Positions 53,930-63,334 of a stretch of DNA of 64,000 bases are shown here, piece by piece (the first letter of the stretch is position 1; every line of letters begins with the position of its first letter). This stretch comes from Salinicoccus carnicancri Crm. GTDB taxonomy: Bacteria > Bacillota > Bacilli > Staphylococcales > Salinicoccaceae. The notes beneath the pieces are model-generated. The model searched no databases and had not been told where the DNA came from. It was given only the letters and a program-made list of their open reading frames with translations. Location of the stretch: contig NZ_ANAM01000008.1 of assembly GCF_000330705.1 (NCBI RefSeq), positions 1 through 64,000 on the forward strand, given 5' to 3'. The position numbers were made by a program, and so were the translations under genes.

Positions 53930-54202
53930 ATGAACAAAACAGATTTGATCAATGCAGTCAGCGATGATGCTGATCTTACAAAAAAAGAAGCAGGTGCTGC
54001 AGTTGATGCAGTATTTGATACGATCCAGGAATCTTTGAAAAAAGGTGAAAAAGTACAGCTTATTGGCTTCGGTAACTTCGAAGTGCGTGAACGCTCTGCT
54101 AGAAAAGGACGCAATCCACAATCTGGTGAAGAAATCGAGATTGCAGCATCTAAAGTACCGGCATTCAAAGCAGGTAAAGCTCTTAAAGATGCAGTAAAAT
54201 AA
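53930..54202 (+). CDS. hup: DNA-binding protein HU
   Basis: 90 aa histone-like dimer that bends [23 protein letters not shown] at the N-terminus, [19 protein letters not shown] (46-64) covering the DNA-binding arm, and [25 protein letters not shown] lies upstream of ATG 53930. Neighbouring folE and mtrB of Bacillus are missing; hepS follows directly. Confidence 0.97.
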   Translation: MNKTDLINAVSDDADLTKKEAGAAVDAVFDTIQESLKKGEKVQLIGFGNFEVRERSARKGRNPQSGEEIEIAASKVPAFKAGKALKDAVK

Positions 54203-54211
54203 TTGACTACT

Positions 54212-54246
54212 TAGGCCTAACTTCTTCTGGTTAGGTCTATTAATTT
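54212..54246 (+). terminator. Probable hup terminator
   Basis: Stem TAGGCCTAAC / GTTAGGTCTA (one G·U) around an 8-nt loop, followed by only a weak T-rich TTAATTT, so termination may be partial with read-through into hepS. Confidence 0.55.
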
Positions 54247-54262
54247 ATAAGGTGATATTTTC

Positions 54263-54757
54263 ATGGATGCTCTTAAGAAAGAACTTGAAAACGATCTCGG
54301 AGACGGTGCAGGGGTACTTGACATACATAATAATCCTTTTTTTGATTTCTTCTCCGAAAAGGGCAGCGTCCGGCACGGCAGCCATGTAAATGATGCCGTT
54401 CTTCTTTTTAATACGGCACTTAATTTTCTGGACATGACACCTGAGGATGAAGACAGGGAACTCCACGTGCTGGCCGGGGATTATCTGTTCAGCAGGTTCT
54501 ACATGTATCTTGCAAAAGGCAGAAACTATTCAGTGCTCCGGGACATGATGAAAATTTCCAAACAGCTTAGCTCGAGGAAATCAATGCTTGCCGCTTCAGG
54601 GGAAATGCCCGGAGCCGATGAAGTGAAATGGCTGCTTTATGCACCCATGCTCTACCTCGTCGAACATGGCTTTGCAGATGGGGATCTCGAAGTTCTGATT
54701 GACGAACAGATGAAAACAATGGACATCACTTCGCTCCCATACATATCCCAAGAGTAA
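54263..54757 (+). CDS. hepS: Heptaprenyl diphosphate synthase component I
   Basis: 164 aa, helical, no Asp-rich motif, as expected for the small subunit of the two-component long-chain prenyl synthase. FNTALNFLDMTPEDEDRELH and LAGDYLFSRFYMYLAKGRNY carry the family signature. Clearly shorter than the about 250 aa of B. subtilis HepS, lacking N-terminal residues. Start ATG 54263 with AAGGTGAT. Located directly upstream of menG and hepT, its partner. Confidence 0.87.
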   Translation: MDALKKELENDLGDGAGVLDIHNNPFFDFFSEKGSVRHGSHVNDAVLLFNTALNFLDMTPEDEDRELHVLAGDYLFSRFYMYLAKGRNYSVLRDMMKISKQLSSRKSMLAASGEMPGADEVKWLLYAPMLYLVEHGFADGDLEVLIDEQMKTMDITSLPYISQE

Positions 54758-54768
54758 AGGTGAATCTA

Positions 54769-55479
54769 ATGGATAAAGAGAAAAAAGTACAGACTATATT
54801 CAACGCCATTTCAGGCGATTACGACCATATGAACAACATCATCAGCCTGAACCAGCATACAGCATGGAGAAACAAGACCATGAAGGAGATGTTCCTGAAA
54901 AATGGGCACAAAATACTTGATGTATGCTGCGGCACGGGAGACTGGACAATACAGCTTGCAGAAAAAGCTCCGGGAGCAGACGTTACAGGCCTTGATTTCA
55001 GCGGGAACATGCTGGAGGTCGCAAAAGGAAAAGTTGAAGACCATGGCAATATCACCCTGCTCCAGGGGAACGCAATGGACCTTCCGTTTGAAGATGACAG
55101 TTTCAATTTCGTCACAATAGGATTTGGGCTGCGCAACCTCCCCGATTACAGACAGGCGATTGAAGAATTCCACAGAGTACTCATCCCGGGCGGTGTCCTT
55201 GTTGTACTGGAAACATCCACGCCGAAAAACAGCATTGTAAATAGCGGTTTCGATTTTTACTTTGGAAAGATCATGCCGAAACTTGGCGGGATGATTGCCG
55301 GCAGGACAAAAGAATATGAGTGGCTGTATGAATCCACCAGCACATTTTTGACCAAGCGGGAGCTTAAAGACATGATGACAGCCGCAGGGTTTACCAATAT
55401 AAAAATCCTGTCCCATACACTGGGCACAGCAGCGACACATATCGGATACAAACCTCTCGGACAGGTGGGATCTGTTTGA
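54769..55479 (+). CDS. menG: Demethylmenaquinone methyltransferase
   Basis: 236 aa, UbiE/MenG family SAM methyltransferase, the last step of menaquinone synthesis. SAM motif ILDVCCGTGDWTIQLAEKAP (about 47-66), GNAMDLPFEDDSFNFVTIGFG and LRNLPDYRQAIEEFHRVLIPGG (around 110-140). ATG 54769 follows AAAGGTGAA; the GTG at 54760 is part of the SD. Overlaps hepT by four bases. Confidence 0.95.
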   Translation: MDKEKKVQTIFNAISGDYDHMNNIISLNQHTAWRNKTMKEMFLKNGHKILDVCCGTGDWTIQLAEKAPGADVTGLDFSGNMLEVAKGKVEDHGNITLLQGNAMDLPFEDDSFNFVTIGFGLRNLPDYRQAIEEFHRVLIPGGVLVVLETSTPKNSIVNSGFDFYFGKIMPKLGGMIAGRTKEYEWLYESTSTFLTKRELKDMMTAAGFTNIKILSHTLGTAATHIGYKPLGQVGSV

Positions 55480-56429
55480 TTAGACATAAAGAATTCCTTG
55501 CTTCCGATTTCGAAGAAGTGAATGAACTGATCAGAGAAAGTCTTGACCCCAACGGCATCATAGTCAATGACAGCAGCTATGAACTGTTCCAATACGGTGG
55601 CAAGAAGATACGTCCGACCTTCACCCTGCTTGTCGGCAGGCTGGGAGAACGTCATCTGCATGATGATGTCATCAGAGCAGGTGCCAGCCTCGAACTGATT
55701 CATATGGCAAGCCTCGTTCATGATGACATAATAGACGACAGCAAACTCAGAAGAGGGCAGGATACCGTGTTCTATGAACATGGATATCTTCAGGCGGTAA
55801 ACACCGGAAACTACCTGCTCTCCACTTCGCTGGAACTGGTGGGCACCATCGAACATGAAAAACTCCACGATGCTTTTTCAGCTGCCATGAAGGATATTGT
55901 CAGCGGGGAGCTATTCCAATTCGATCAGCAGTTCAATGCGGAACAGACCCTTGATGACTATTATAAGAAAATATACAGGAAAACTGCATTGCTGATCGAA
56001 CTCAGCATCGAGATGGGAGCATATGCTGCACGTGTGAAGGATGAAGATCTGGATGCTCTCCTGAAGTACGGATACCATATCGGAATGAGCTTCCAGATCA
56101 TCGATGATTGCCTCGATTTCACCGGTGATGAAAAAAATCTCGGCAAACCGAAATTTTCAGATCTTGAAAACGGGCACTATACACTTCCAGTGCTCCTTTT
56201 GAAGGATTCAGACCCTCTATTCAAAGAAAAGCTCTCGGAGTTCAGGGAAGACAGAAGCATCCGCGATTCCCTGATCAGACAACTCCTCAGCTCGGATGCC
56301 ATCCCGGAATCCATCCGGATCAGCGGCGGACACATCGAAGAGGCAAAAGCGGCGATCAAAGATATAGATGAACCGATACGCACTTATCTGTTCCAAATCG
56401 CAGAAAAACTTGCGAATCGTCTGAATTGA
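55476..56429 (+). CDS. hepT: Heptaprenyl diphosphate synthase component II
   Basis: 317 aa catalytic subunit making the menaquinone side chain. GGKKIRPTFTLLVGRLG, first Asp-rich motif LVHDDIIDDSKLRRGQ (about 86-101), second motif QIIDDCLDFTGDEKNLGK (about 209-226). TTG start at 55476 overlapping the menG stop, with AGGTGGGA upstream and no better ATG nearby. Product chain length (C35 or other) cannot be read reliably here. Confidence 0.93.
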   Translation: MIRHKEFLASDFEEVNELIRESLDPNGIIVNDSSYELFQYGGKKIRPTFTLLVGRLGERHLHDDVIRAGASLELIHMASLVHDDIIDDSKLRRGQDTVFYEHGYLQAVNTGNYLLSTSLELVGTIEHEKLHDAFSAAMKDIVSGELFQFDQQFNAEQTLDDYYKKIYRKTALLIELSIEMGAYAARVKDEDLDALLKYGYHIGMSFQIIDDCLDFTGDEKNLGKPKFSDLENGHYTLPVLLLKDSDPLFKEKLSEFREDRSIRDSLIRQLLSSDAIPESIRISGGHIEEAKAAIKDIDEPIRTYLFQIAEKLANRLN

Positions 56430-56430
56430 A

Positions 56431-56460
56431 TTGAAATAACAAATTTGAAAATGTTAGAAT
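56431..56460 (+). promoter_or_regulatory. ndk promoter
   Basis: -35 TTGAAA (56431-56436), 18-bp spacer, -10 TAGAAT (56455-56460) with a TG one base before the -10. Confidence 0.65.
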
Positions 56461-56490
56461 AGTATGGAATTCAATTAAAGGAGACTTGAA

Positions 56491-56937
56491 ATGGAAAAGA
56501 CATTTTTAATGATCAAGCCTGATGGCGTACAGAGAAATCTCATCGGACCCATTGTGGAGCGTCTGGAGAACAAAGGTTTCAAACTGGCAGGAGCAAAACT
56601 GATGCACGTATCAGACACACTTGCCAAAACACATTACCAGGAACACCAGGATAAGCCTTTCTTCGGTGAATTGGTGGATTTTATCACTTCAGGACCGGTG
56701 TTTGCAATGGTACTTGAAGGTGAGAACGTCATTGATACAGCACGCCTTGTAGTTGGATCAACCAACCCGCAGCAGGCTGCACCAGGTACAATCCGCGGAG
56801 ATTTCGGCCTGACAGTCGGAAAGAACATCATCCACGGCTCTGATTCACCAGAGAGTGCTGAAAGGGAAATCGGTCTTTTCTTTGACGAATCAGAAGTACT
56901 TGATTACGATCTGGTCAACAGCTCCTGGATATACTAG
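56491..56937 (+). CDS. ndk: Nucleoside diphosphate kinase
   Basis: 148 aa. Transfers gamma-phosphate between NTPs and NDPs. [19 protein letters not shown] at the N-terminus and the phospho-His motif [20 protein letters not shown] (His about 115). AAAGGAG precedes the ATG. Has its own promoter and terminator between hepT and aroC. Confidence 0.97.
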   Translation: MEKTFLMIKPDGVQRNLIGPIVERLENKGFKLAGAKLMHVSDTLAKTHYQEHQDKPFFGELVDFITSGPVFAMVLEGENVIDTARLVVGSTNPQQAAPGTIRGDFGLTVGKNIIHGSDSPESAEREIGLFFDESEVLDYDLVNSSWIY

Positions 56938-56951
56938 TAGCAGAGCATCAT

Positions 56952-56980
56952 AAGCTGGGTGAAGAGACTCGGCTTTTTTT
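56952..56980 (+). terminator. ndk terminator
   Basis: Stem AAGCTGGGT / ACTCGGCTT (two G·U pairs), loop GAAGAG, seven T. Confidence 0.85.
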
Positions 56981-57008
56981 AATATCATGAAATAGGCAGG
57001 TGCATATA

Positions 57009-58175
57009 ATGAGATTTTTAACATCGGGTGAATCCCATGGACCAAAGCTTTCAGCGATAGTGGAAGGATTTCCGGCAAACCTGGAAATTGATAAAGAGAG
57101 AATGACCAATGAACTGATTAAACGGCAGGGAGGCTACGGACGCGGCCGGAGAATGCAGATTGAAAAGGACACTTTCCAGTTCGGCAGCGGAATCCGCCAT
57201 GCTAAAACTCTTGGCAGCCCTATAATGATTGAGATTATCAACGACGACTTCAAACACTGGAGCAAGATCATGGGCAGCGATCCTCTCACGCCGGAAGAGG
57301 CGGAGTCCATGAGACGTGTCATAACAAAACCACGTCCGGGGCATGCTGACCTGGTGGGCGGCATGAAGTATAATATGCGTGATCTTAGAAATGTTCTTGA
57401 ACGTTCCTCCGCACGTGAAACAGCAGCCCGGGTTGCTGTGGGTGCCCTGTGCAAGGAACTGCTCCATGCCCTGGACATCAATATAGTCAGCCGTGTGAAG
57501 CAGATCGGCAGTGTGAGAGATGATGGCCAGTATAACCTGGCTGATATCCGTGAGTTTTCCGATAAGTCCTCAGTACGCATGGTTTCCGAAGAGAAGACCG
57601 GCGAAGCTGAGGAGCTGATTGATGCCACCAAAAAGAACGGCGATTCAATCGGCGGAGTCGTTGAAGTGATTGTTGAAAATCCGATTCCAGGTCTCGGCAG
57701 CCATGTTCATTATGACAGGAAACTGGATGCAAAGATTGCAGGCAGTGTGGTAAGCATCAACGCCTTCAAGGGTGTTGAATTCGGGGCAGGCTTCGAGGCA
57801 GCCTCCACGCCGGGCTCCGAAGTCCAGGATGAAATAACTTATGATGATGAGATGGGCTATAGACGCCGAACGAATAACCTGGGCGGTTTCGAAGGTGGCA
57901 TGACAACAGGTATGCCGATCGTCGTCAAAGCGGTGATGAAACCTATACCGACACTTTACAAACCGCTTCTAAGTGTGGACATCAACTCCAAGGAAGAGTT
58001 CAAGGCAACGATTGAACGCAGTGACGCATGTGCAGTGCCGGCGGCTTCAGTAGTATGTGAACATATGGTTGCAATCGAGGTCGCCCGTGCAGTGCTTGAC
58101 AAGTTCCCACACGATGACATGGATGAACTTAAAGCCGCTGTCGGGGCTTATAAAAAACGGGTCAAAGAGTACTGA
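57009..58175 (+). CDS. aroC: Chorismate synthase
   Basis: 388 aa. Last shikimate step, FMN-dependent elimination of phosphate from EPSP. Signatures: [46 protein letters not shown] and [21 protein letters not shown] 57009 follows GGCAGGTG. Followed three bases later by aroB. No FMN reductase gene adjoins it. Confidence 0.96.
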   Translation: MRFLTSGESHGPKLSAIVEGFPANLEIDKERMTNELIKRQGGYGRGRRMQIEKDTFQFGSGIRHAKTLGSPIMIEIINDDFKHWSKIMGSDPLTPEEAESMRRVITKPRPGHADLVGGMKYNMRDLRNVLERSSARETAARVAVGALCKELLHALDINIVSRVKQIGSVRDDGQYNLADIREFSDKSSVRMVSEEKTGEAEELIDATKKNGDSIGGVVEVIVENPIPGLGSHVHYDRKLDAKIAGSVVSINAFKGVEFGAGFEAASTPGSEVQDEITYDDEMGYRRRTNNLGGFEGGMTTGMPIVVKAVMKPIPTLYKPLLSVDINSKEEFKATIERSDACAVPAASVVCEHMVAIEVARAVLDKFPHDDMDELKAAVGAYKKRVKEY

Positions 58176-58178
58176 GAT

Positions 58179-59228
58179 ATGAAAATCATGACTCAATACA
58201 CAGACGGCAACTATGCAATCGAGGTGGCCCGCGGCATATTGGAAGACAGAATAGACGATTATACTGGTAAATATGACCAGGTGTTCTATCTTGCAGATAA
58301 AAATGTATATGAGTTACACAAAAATGGGAAGCTGTCTTTTATTGAAGATCCGATTTTGATGGAGCAGGGTGAGGCATCGAAGTATTTCGATGCCTTCAGC
58401 AATCTTTTGGAGACCCTTCTCGCCAGTGGCGTACAGAGGAATTGTCTGCTGGTTGTTATCGGAGGCGGGGCGGCAGGGGATGCAGGCGGTTTTGCTGCTG
58501 CAACCGTGCTGAGGGGGGTGGATTACATCCACGTTCCGACGACACTCCTAGCCCATGATTCATCAATAGGAGGAAAAACAGCCATCAACAGCAGACACGG
58601 CAAAAACCTGATCGGTGCCTTCCACCGTCCAAAAGGTGTAATATACGACCTCGATTTCCTGGATACACTGCCTGAACCTGAGATCCTCAGCGGTTTCGGG
58701 GAAGTGATCAAGCATGCGCTCCTTAAAGACAGGGACACAGTCGATGCTCTCATGGATGCCACAAAAGACGGCATTGAGCTGGACAAGATAGAATCATTCA
58801 TCATCCAGGGTATTGAGACCAAAATGGAACACGTGCTGAGAGATGAAAATGAATCAGGCATAAGAAAGCACCTCAACCTCGGTCATACTCTCGGGCATGC
58901 CATAGAATACAGATACGGAATGCCGCACGGCATCGCTGTGACTCTCGGAATATATGCCGCACTGTATATATCAAATGAACTGAATCAGAAAGACACTTTC
59001 GATCTTGCACACTTCTACGAATATTTCAGAGGGCTCGGCTATCCCGTCGAAAAGCTGAAGACGCTGGATGCATCTGATATGATTTCTCTGATGATGAAGG
59101 ATAAAAAAAATCAGACAGGCGGTCTCTTGGGGTATATCTTCATGGAAGACGCCGGCCGCGCCCACTTCACAGAAATTGACCGGCAACAGCTTACAAAATT
59201 CATAAATGATATGAAGGAGAGCCTATGA
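58179..59228 (+). CDS. aroB: 3-dehydroquinate synthase
   Basis: 349 aa, NAD+ and Zn-dependent. Converts DAHP to 3-dehydroquinate. GGGAAGDAGGFAAATVLRGV (about 93-112), VPTTLLAHDSSIGGKTAINS (118-137) with catalytic Lys, and zinc ligands Glu in GFGEVIKHALL and His in LNLGHTLGHAIEY. Overlaps aroA by four bases. Confidence 0.96.
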   Translation: MKIMTQYTDGNYAIEVARGILEDRIDDYTGKYDQVFYLADKNVYELHKNGKLSFIEDPILMEQGEASKYFDAFSNLLETLLASGVQRNCLLVVIGGGAAGDAGGFAAATVLRGVDYIHVPTTLLAHDSSIGGKTAINSRHGKNLIGAFHRPKGVIYDLDFLDTLPEPEILSGFGEVIKHALLKDRDTVDALMDATKDGIELDKIESFIIQGIETKMEHVLRDENESGIRKHLNLGHTLGHAIEYRYGMPHGIAVTLGIYAALYISNELNQKDTFDLAHFYEYFRGLGYPVEKLKTLDASDMISLMMKDKKNQTGGLLGYIFMEDAGRAHFTEIDRQQLTKFINDMKESL

Positions 59229-60511
59229 AACAACTTTTGAACAGAACTTTTGAAGGCACCTTGAGAGTTCCCGGCGACAAGTCGATCACCCACCGGTCTC
59301 TCATGCTTGCTGCACTTGCAGAAGGGCGCACTGAAATACACCTTCCTCTGAAGAGTGAGGACACTTACCGGACCATGGAAATCATGCGGGCAATCGGTGC
59401 AGACATAACTGAATCGGGTGACATATGGATTGTTGAATCCAGGGGACATGCACATCTGCATTCACCGGCCGGGCCCCTGTATACCGGAAACTCGGGCACA
59501 ACTTCCCGGCTGATCATCGGCCTCCTTGCAGGGCTTGGGCTTGAAGCTGAGTTCAGCGGAGATGACTCCATCAACAGACGTCCCATGGACAGGGTTCAGA
59601 GACCGCTGCTTGATATGGGTGCTGACATCCGGCTGAAAGACGAAAAGTATCCACCGGTCCACATCTATCCAAAGCCGCTGAAAGCAATCGATTATGATAT
59701 GCCGATTGCAAGTGCACAGGTGAAAAGTGCAGTGCTGCTTGCCGGGCTGTTTGCAGAAGGTACGACCGTCGTACGTGAATCATCACCGTCAAGAGACCAT
59801 TCCGAAATCATGATGAAACAGTTTGGGGCTGAACTTTCATCAAAAGATGGTGTCATCTCGCTCACCGGCGGTAAAAATCTCACGTCGGCGGATGTCACTG
59901 TCCCGGGTGATATTTCATCAGCGGCATTCCCGCTTGCCCTTGCAATACTGAAACCGGGCACTTCCATTACCATCGAAAATGTTTCATTGAATCCAACACG
60001 CTCTGGTATACTTGAAGTCCTGGAAATGATGGATGCCAATATAGAAATCGAAACCCTCCCGGGTGACGGGGAAGCAATCGGGAATATCACTGCCTCGTAC
60101 ACCCCTGAGCTCCGCGGCTTCGACATTTCAGGCGAAATCATCCCGCGGCTTATAGACGAGATTCCGATTCTTGCACTTCTCGCAGCCTACAGCAATGAAT
60201 CATGTACAGTGAGCGACGCCGGGGAGCTGAGATTCAAAGAAACTGACAGGATCCGCGCGGTTGTGGATGAGCTATCCAAATTCGGCATCAGATTTGAAGA
60301 GAAAGAGGATGGCTTCACTGTCCTGCCGGGAGAAATCGAACCAGCAGCGGGCACGGCGGTGAAAGGCTATCATGACCATCGCATCATCATGATGCTCATA
60401 ATATTCTCCATCGTCTCTGACACACCGCTCAACATCGATGATACTTCAGCAATAGACATATCATATCCAGGATTCATAAATGATTTGGAGTCATTACGGA
60501 AGGATGCTTAA
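59225..60511 (+). CDS. aroA: 5-enolpyruvylshikimate-3-phosphate synthase
   Basis: 428 aa. Joins shikimate 3-phosphate and PEP. Lys-Ser motif GDKSITHRSLMLAALAEG (about 18-35), GNSGTTSRLIIGLLAGLG (about 88-105), RRPMDRVQRPL and RFKETDRIRAV (about 337-347). GNSGTTSR carries Ala-free Gly-Thr residues like class II (Bacillus/Staphylococcus) enzymes, so likely class II. ATG 59225 follows AAGGAG and overlaps the aroB stop. Confidence 0.95.
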   Translation: MKQLLNRTFEGTLRVPGDKSITHRSLMLAALAEGRTEIHLPLKSEDTYRTMEIMRAIGADITESGDIWIVESRGHAHLHSPAGPLYTGNSGTTSRLIIGLLAGLGLEAEFSGDDSINRRPMDRVQRPLLDMGADIRLKDEKYPPVHIYPKPLKAIDYDMPIASAQVKSAVLLAGLFAEGTTVVRESSPSRDHSEIMMKQFGAELSSKDGVISLTGGKNLTSADVTVPGDISSAAFPLALAILKPGTSITIENVSLNPTRSGILEVLEMMDANIEIETLPGDGEAIGNITASYTPELRGFDISGEIIPRLIDEIPILALLAAYSNESCTVSDAGELRFKETDRIRAVVDELSKFGIRFEEKEDGFTVLPGEIEPAAGTAVKGYHDHRIIMMLIIFSIVSDTPLNIDDTSAIDISYPGFINDLESLRKDA

Positions 60512-60513
60512 AT

Positions 60514-61785
60514 ATGCAGGACCAGATCTATTCCATTATAGATGAATTGAAGGCGGGTAAATTTCCCGAAAACGAAGTTAACAGTCTCCTCGCCAATCTT
60601 GAGGGGCTGGATGAAGATATGGAACTCGAATCCCTTTTCATACTAGGGGATACGCTCATGCAGGCGGGGGCCGTCAGTGAAGCGGAAACCATTTTCCAGC
60701 ATCTCCACAAAAACACCGGCCATGATGACGAAGTGCTCGCCTATCTCACCGATATCTATATCACGGACGGCAGGCTTGATGAGGCGCTGAGCCTGATCAA
60801 CGAAGCGCCGAAGACAAAGACGGTGCTCATGCTCAAAGCGGAAATTTTCCAGCAGCTCAACATGAATGATGTTTCCATCAGGCTGATTCATGAAGCAAAA
60901 GAGATGGGGGATGAACCGACCCTCGATTATGCCCTTGCCGAAATCCATTATCAGGACGGGGATTTCCAGGAAGCACTGAGGTATTACGGTGCACTGCTTG
61001 ATGAAGGAATCGATGAGCTGAACGGAGTCAACTTCAATCTGCGCGCAGCAGAACTCCACATGAACCAGATTGAGCTTGAAGAGGCAAAGGAACACTTTGA
61101 CCGCGTTGACGAGAAGTTGTATTCGAATGATGACTTCTACCGGAAAGCTCTGATGGAATATCAGCTGCAGTCATACGAAACGGCCAAGAACCTTCTCAAT
61201 AAAGTTATAGAGAATGAACCTTACTATATCAATGCATATATCCTTCTGATGAATGTCCATGAAACCGAGCATGACCTCACGGCGGCAAAGACACTCCTTG
61301 AAAAGTACCTTGGCCAGGATGATACGAATCCGCTGATCTATTTTCATCTTGGGCGCATAAACTTCAGACTCGGCGGCACGGACAGTGCAATTGAGGCGTT
61401 CAAACAGGCGATTGCACTCGACCAGGACTACGATGATGCCTACCTCATGCTGTTTGAGACGCTCATCAAGTCGGATCGTACTGATGAAATAGCATCATTC
61501 GAAAATGCTCTCGATACACATGCACTCTCAGGCGAGTCACTGTATCTGCTTGCCAGGATATATCAGGAAAATGAAGAGGACGATCACGCCCTGAAGTACT
61601 ATCAGGATGCACGGGAACTTATCGGAGAGTCCGTCGAATTCTACAAGGATTACTACGAATATCTGACCGAGATCAGCCATCCACTAAAATCAGAAATACT
61701 GGACAAACTGATGGAACTTGATCCTGCCAATGCCGACTGGCAGTTTGAAAAGGAGCGTCTGGAAGGTGAGGAAGATCAGCTATAG
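60514..61785 (+). CDS. ypiA: Tetratricopeptide repeat protein (YpiA type)
   Basis: 423 aa, built of about ten TPR-like helical hairpins from residue 25 to the end (for example ALAEIHYQDGDFQEALRYYG and IYFHLGRINFRLGGTDSAIE). No signal or membrane segment; acidic cytoplasmic protein, probably an adaptor. Between aroA and ypiB as in B. subtilis, and in the transcript running towards qcrAB. Its partner is unknown. Confidence 0.87.
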   Translation: MQDQIYSIIDELKAGKFPENEVNSLLANLEGLDEDMELESLFILGDTLMQAGAVSEAETIFQHLHKNTGHDDEVLAYLTDIYITDGRLDEALSLINEAPKTKTVLMLKAEIFQQLNMNDVSIRLIHEAKEMGDEPTLDYALAEIHYQDGDFQEALRYYGALLDEGIDELNGVNFNLRAAELHMNQIELEEAKEHFDRVDEKLYSNDDFYRKALMEYQLQSYETAKNLLNKVIENEPYYINAYILLMNVHETEHDLTAAKTLLEKYLGQDDTNPLIYFHLGRINFRLGGTDSAIEAFKQAIALDQDYDDAYLMLFETLIKSDRTDEIASFENALDTHALSGESLYLLARIYQENEEDDHALKYYQDARELIGESVEFYKDYYEYLTEISHPLKSEILDKLMELDPANADWQFEKERLEGEEDQL

Positions 61786-62233
61786 GAGAGATTTCATAGA
61801 CTACGTGCTTTACCACTATGAATTTGAAGACCGGGTGGCTGTATGGATCCTGAACTTCCTCAAATCCCACCCTGTCGTATCCAAAAACATCTCCTTCACA
61901 CCGGACGAGTCGGTCGAACGGAGACTGCGCATTGCTGCAGCCGGTACTGACCGGCCGACACTGGTACTTGAAAAGGGAGATATCGTGACAACCGACGGCG
62001 AGGTCATCTTCCACGAACTCAACATGAGCCAGGATGAACTGCTATACTTGGAATTTGTGTTCCCGGCAGTCGATGCCCGCTACAGGAAGGTGAAGGAGAT
62101 TGAAAACGACCTGGACAAGGAACTTCAGACCATTGCAGAGGAAGCGCTGCTGAAACAGATTGACCAGGCACTTGACCAGCAGGATCAGGAGCTTTTTCTG
62201 CGCCTTGTAAGAATGCTGAAACGATCAACATAA
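61766..62233 (+). CDS. ypiB: UPF0302 protein (YpiB type)
   Basis: 155 aa. RDFIDYVLYHYEFEDRVAVW followed by ILNFLKSHP is the UPF0302 N-terminal signature. The C-terminal LLKQIDQALDQQDQELFLRL is the other conserved block. GTG start at 61766 with AAGGAG ten bases upstream, placing it 20 bases inside ypiA. Other in-frame starts lie deeper in ypiA and have no SD. About 20 residues shorter than B. subtilis YpiB. Function unknown. Confidence 0.85.
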   Translation: MRKISYRRDFIDYVLYHYEFEDRVAVWILNFLKSHPVVSKNISFTPDESVERRLRIAAAGTDRPTLVLEKGDIVTTDGEVIFHELNMSQDELLYLEFVFPAVDARYRKVKEIENDLDKELQTIAEEALLKQIDQALDQQDQELFLRLVRMLKRST

Positions 62234-62248
62234 GGACAGGTGAACGAA

Positions 62249-62677
62249 TTGCTGTATAACCGGAAGGATTTGAAATTATTAAAAGATGAAATAGAGTTCA
62301 TCGACACTGCCGTCATCCCCTTCTCATCCATGGATATGGATTCGCGTGCTCCTGTGCATGCCGGCAACCTCGAACTGCTGCAGATTGTCTCTGTACAGCT
62401 GGAAAAACAATTCAAGGGCCGTCTGCTCATTACACCACCCTTGATGACAGTAGAGGAGGATACTGTGCTTCTTGAAAGTTACAAGGAGCAGCTCCTGGCA
62501 TACGGTTTCAAAAAGATCGTGGTTCTGACCCACATCCAAAAAGACCTGGGGGCCATGGACAGGATCCGTCTCAATGAAATCCCCCTTGAGAACATGAGTG
62601 ATGATATGAAGATGGAAATGGTCAATGATGAAGTCAAATCTGCAATGAAATCCATCATTTCCATCTGGAACCGGTAA
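62249..62677 (+). CDS. ypiF: DUF2487 protein (YpiF type)
   Basis: 142 aa from a TTG at 62249, six bases after AGGTGA; a GTG at 62240 would add three residues. YIDTAVIPFSS-type motif (FIDTAVIPFSSMDMDS, about 17-32) and LEKQFKGRLLITPPL are family hallmarks. No membrane span or catalytic motif recognised. Lies immediately before qcrA exactly as in B. subtilis, so a link to bc1 assembly is a guess from position. Confidence 0.85.
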   Translation: MLYNRKDLKLLKDEIEFIDTAVIPFSSMDMDSRAPVHAGNLELLQIVSVQLEKQFKGRLLITPPLMTVEEDTVLLESYKEQLLAYGFKKIVVLTHIQKDLGAMDRIRLNEIPLENMSDDMKMEMVNDEVKSAMKSIISIWNR

Positions 62678-62734
62678 ATTCGGTACTTTTACACAATTAA
62701 CGGAAAGCCCTCTGTCAAAAGTTTCGATACCTTA

Positions 62735-62763
62735 TTGACCGGTTTCAGGTAATAGGCTAAAAT
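62735..62763 (+). promoter_or_regulatory. qcr promoter
   Basis: -35 TTGACC (62735-62740), 17-bp spacer, -10 TAAAAT (62758-62763), 60 bases before qcrA. No Rex or clear ResD-type repeat seen. Confidence 0.7.
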
Positions 62764-62822
62764 TGAACTGTCCTAGTTATATTTAAATGTAAAAGAACGC
62801 GCGTTTGAGGGGGGAAATATTA

Positions 62823-63323
62823 ATGTCGCAAAAAGTAACACGACGCCAGTTCCTGAACTATTCCCTGATGGGAGTGGGGTCTTTCATGGCGGCAGGTGCA
62901 ATTCTGCCGATGGGCAGGTTTGCGCTAGATCCATTGTTCCAGGGCGAAGCTCAAGGTTCCATGATCACTACAAGTGTCAAGACCGAAGAGATTACAGAAG
63001 AACCGGTGAAAGTCGATTTTTCTTATGAACAGCAGGATGCCTGGTACACAAGTGAAGTGACCGACTTTGTCTGGGTCTACAGAGACGGTGATAATCTCAT
63101 TGCACTTTCACCAATCTGTAAACATCTGGGCTGTACTGTAACCTGGGCGGGTGATGATGCCAACCCGGATAAATTCTTCTGTCCATGCCATAACGGACTT
63201 TATGAGAAGAACGGGAAAAACATTCCGGGGACGCCGCCGAGAGGTCCGCTTGACCAGTATGAAGTTGGAGACTCTGATGGATTCATCACAATCGGCGAAA
63301 TGTTTGAAAATGAACTTGTATAG
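62823..63323 (+). CDS. qcrA: Menaquinol:cytochrome c reductase Rieske iron-sulfur subunit
   Basis: 166 aa. N-terminal twin-arginine-like anchor TRRQFLNYSLMGVGSFMAAG (5-24), then the Rieske fold with both cluster motifs CKHLGCTVTW (about 103-112) and CPCHNGLYEKNG (about 124-135), giving two Cys and two His ligands plus the disulfide pair. ATG 62823 follows GAGGGGGG. Part of the b6c-type complex passing electrons from menaquinol to cytochrome c. Confidence 0.95.
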   Translation: MSQKVTRRQFLNYSLMGVGSFMAAGAILPMGRFALDPLFQGEAQGSMITTSVKTEEITEEPVKVDFSYEQQDAWYTSEVTDFVWVYRDGDNLIALSPICKHLGCTVTWAGDDANPDKFFCPCHNGLYEKNGKNIPGTPPRGPLDQYEVGDSDGFITIGEMFENELV

Positions 63324-63334
63324 GAGGGAAAACT

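Noticed and set aside
56938-57008. T-box or other riboswitch before the aroC-aroB-aroA cluster
   Set aside because: The gap holds only the ndk terminator and about 25 bases; there is no room for a leader structure.
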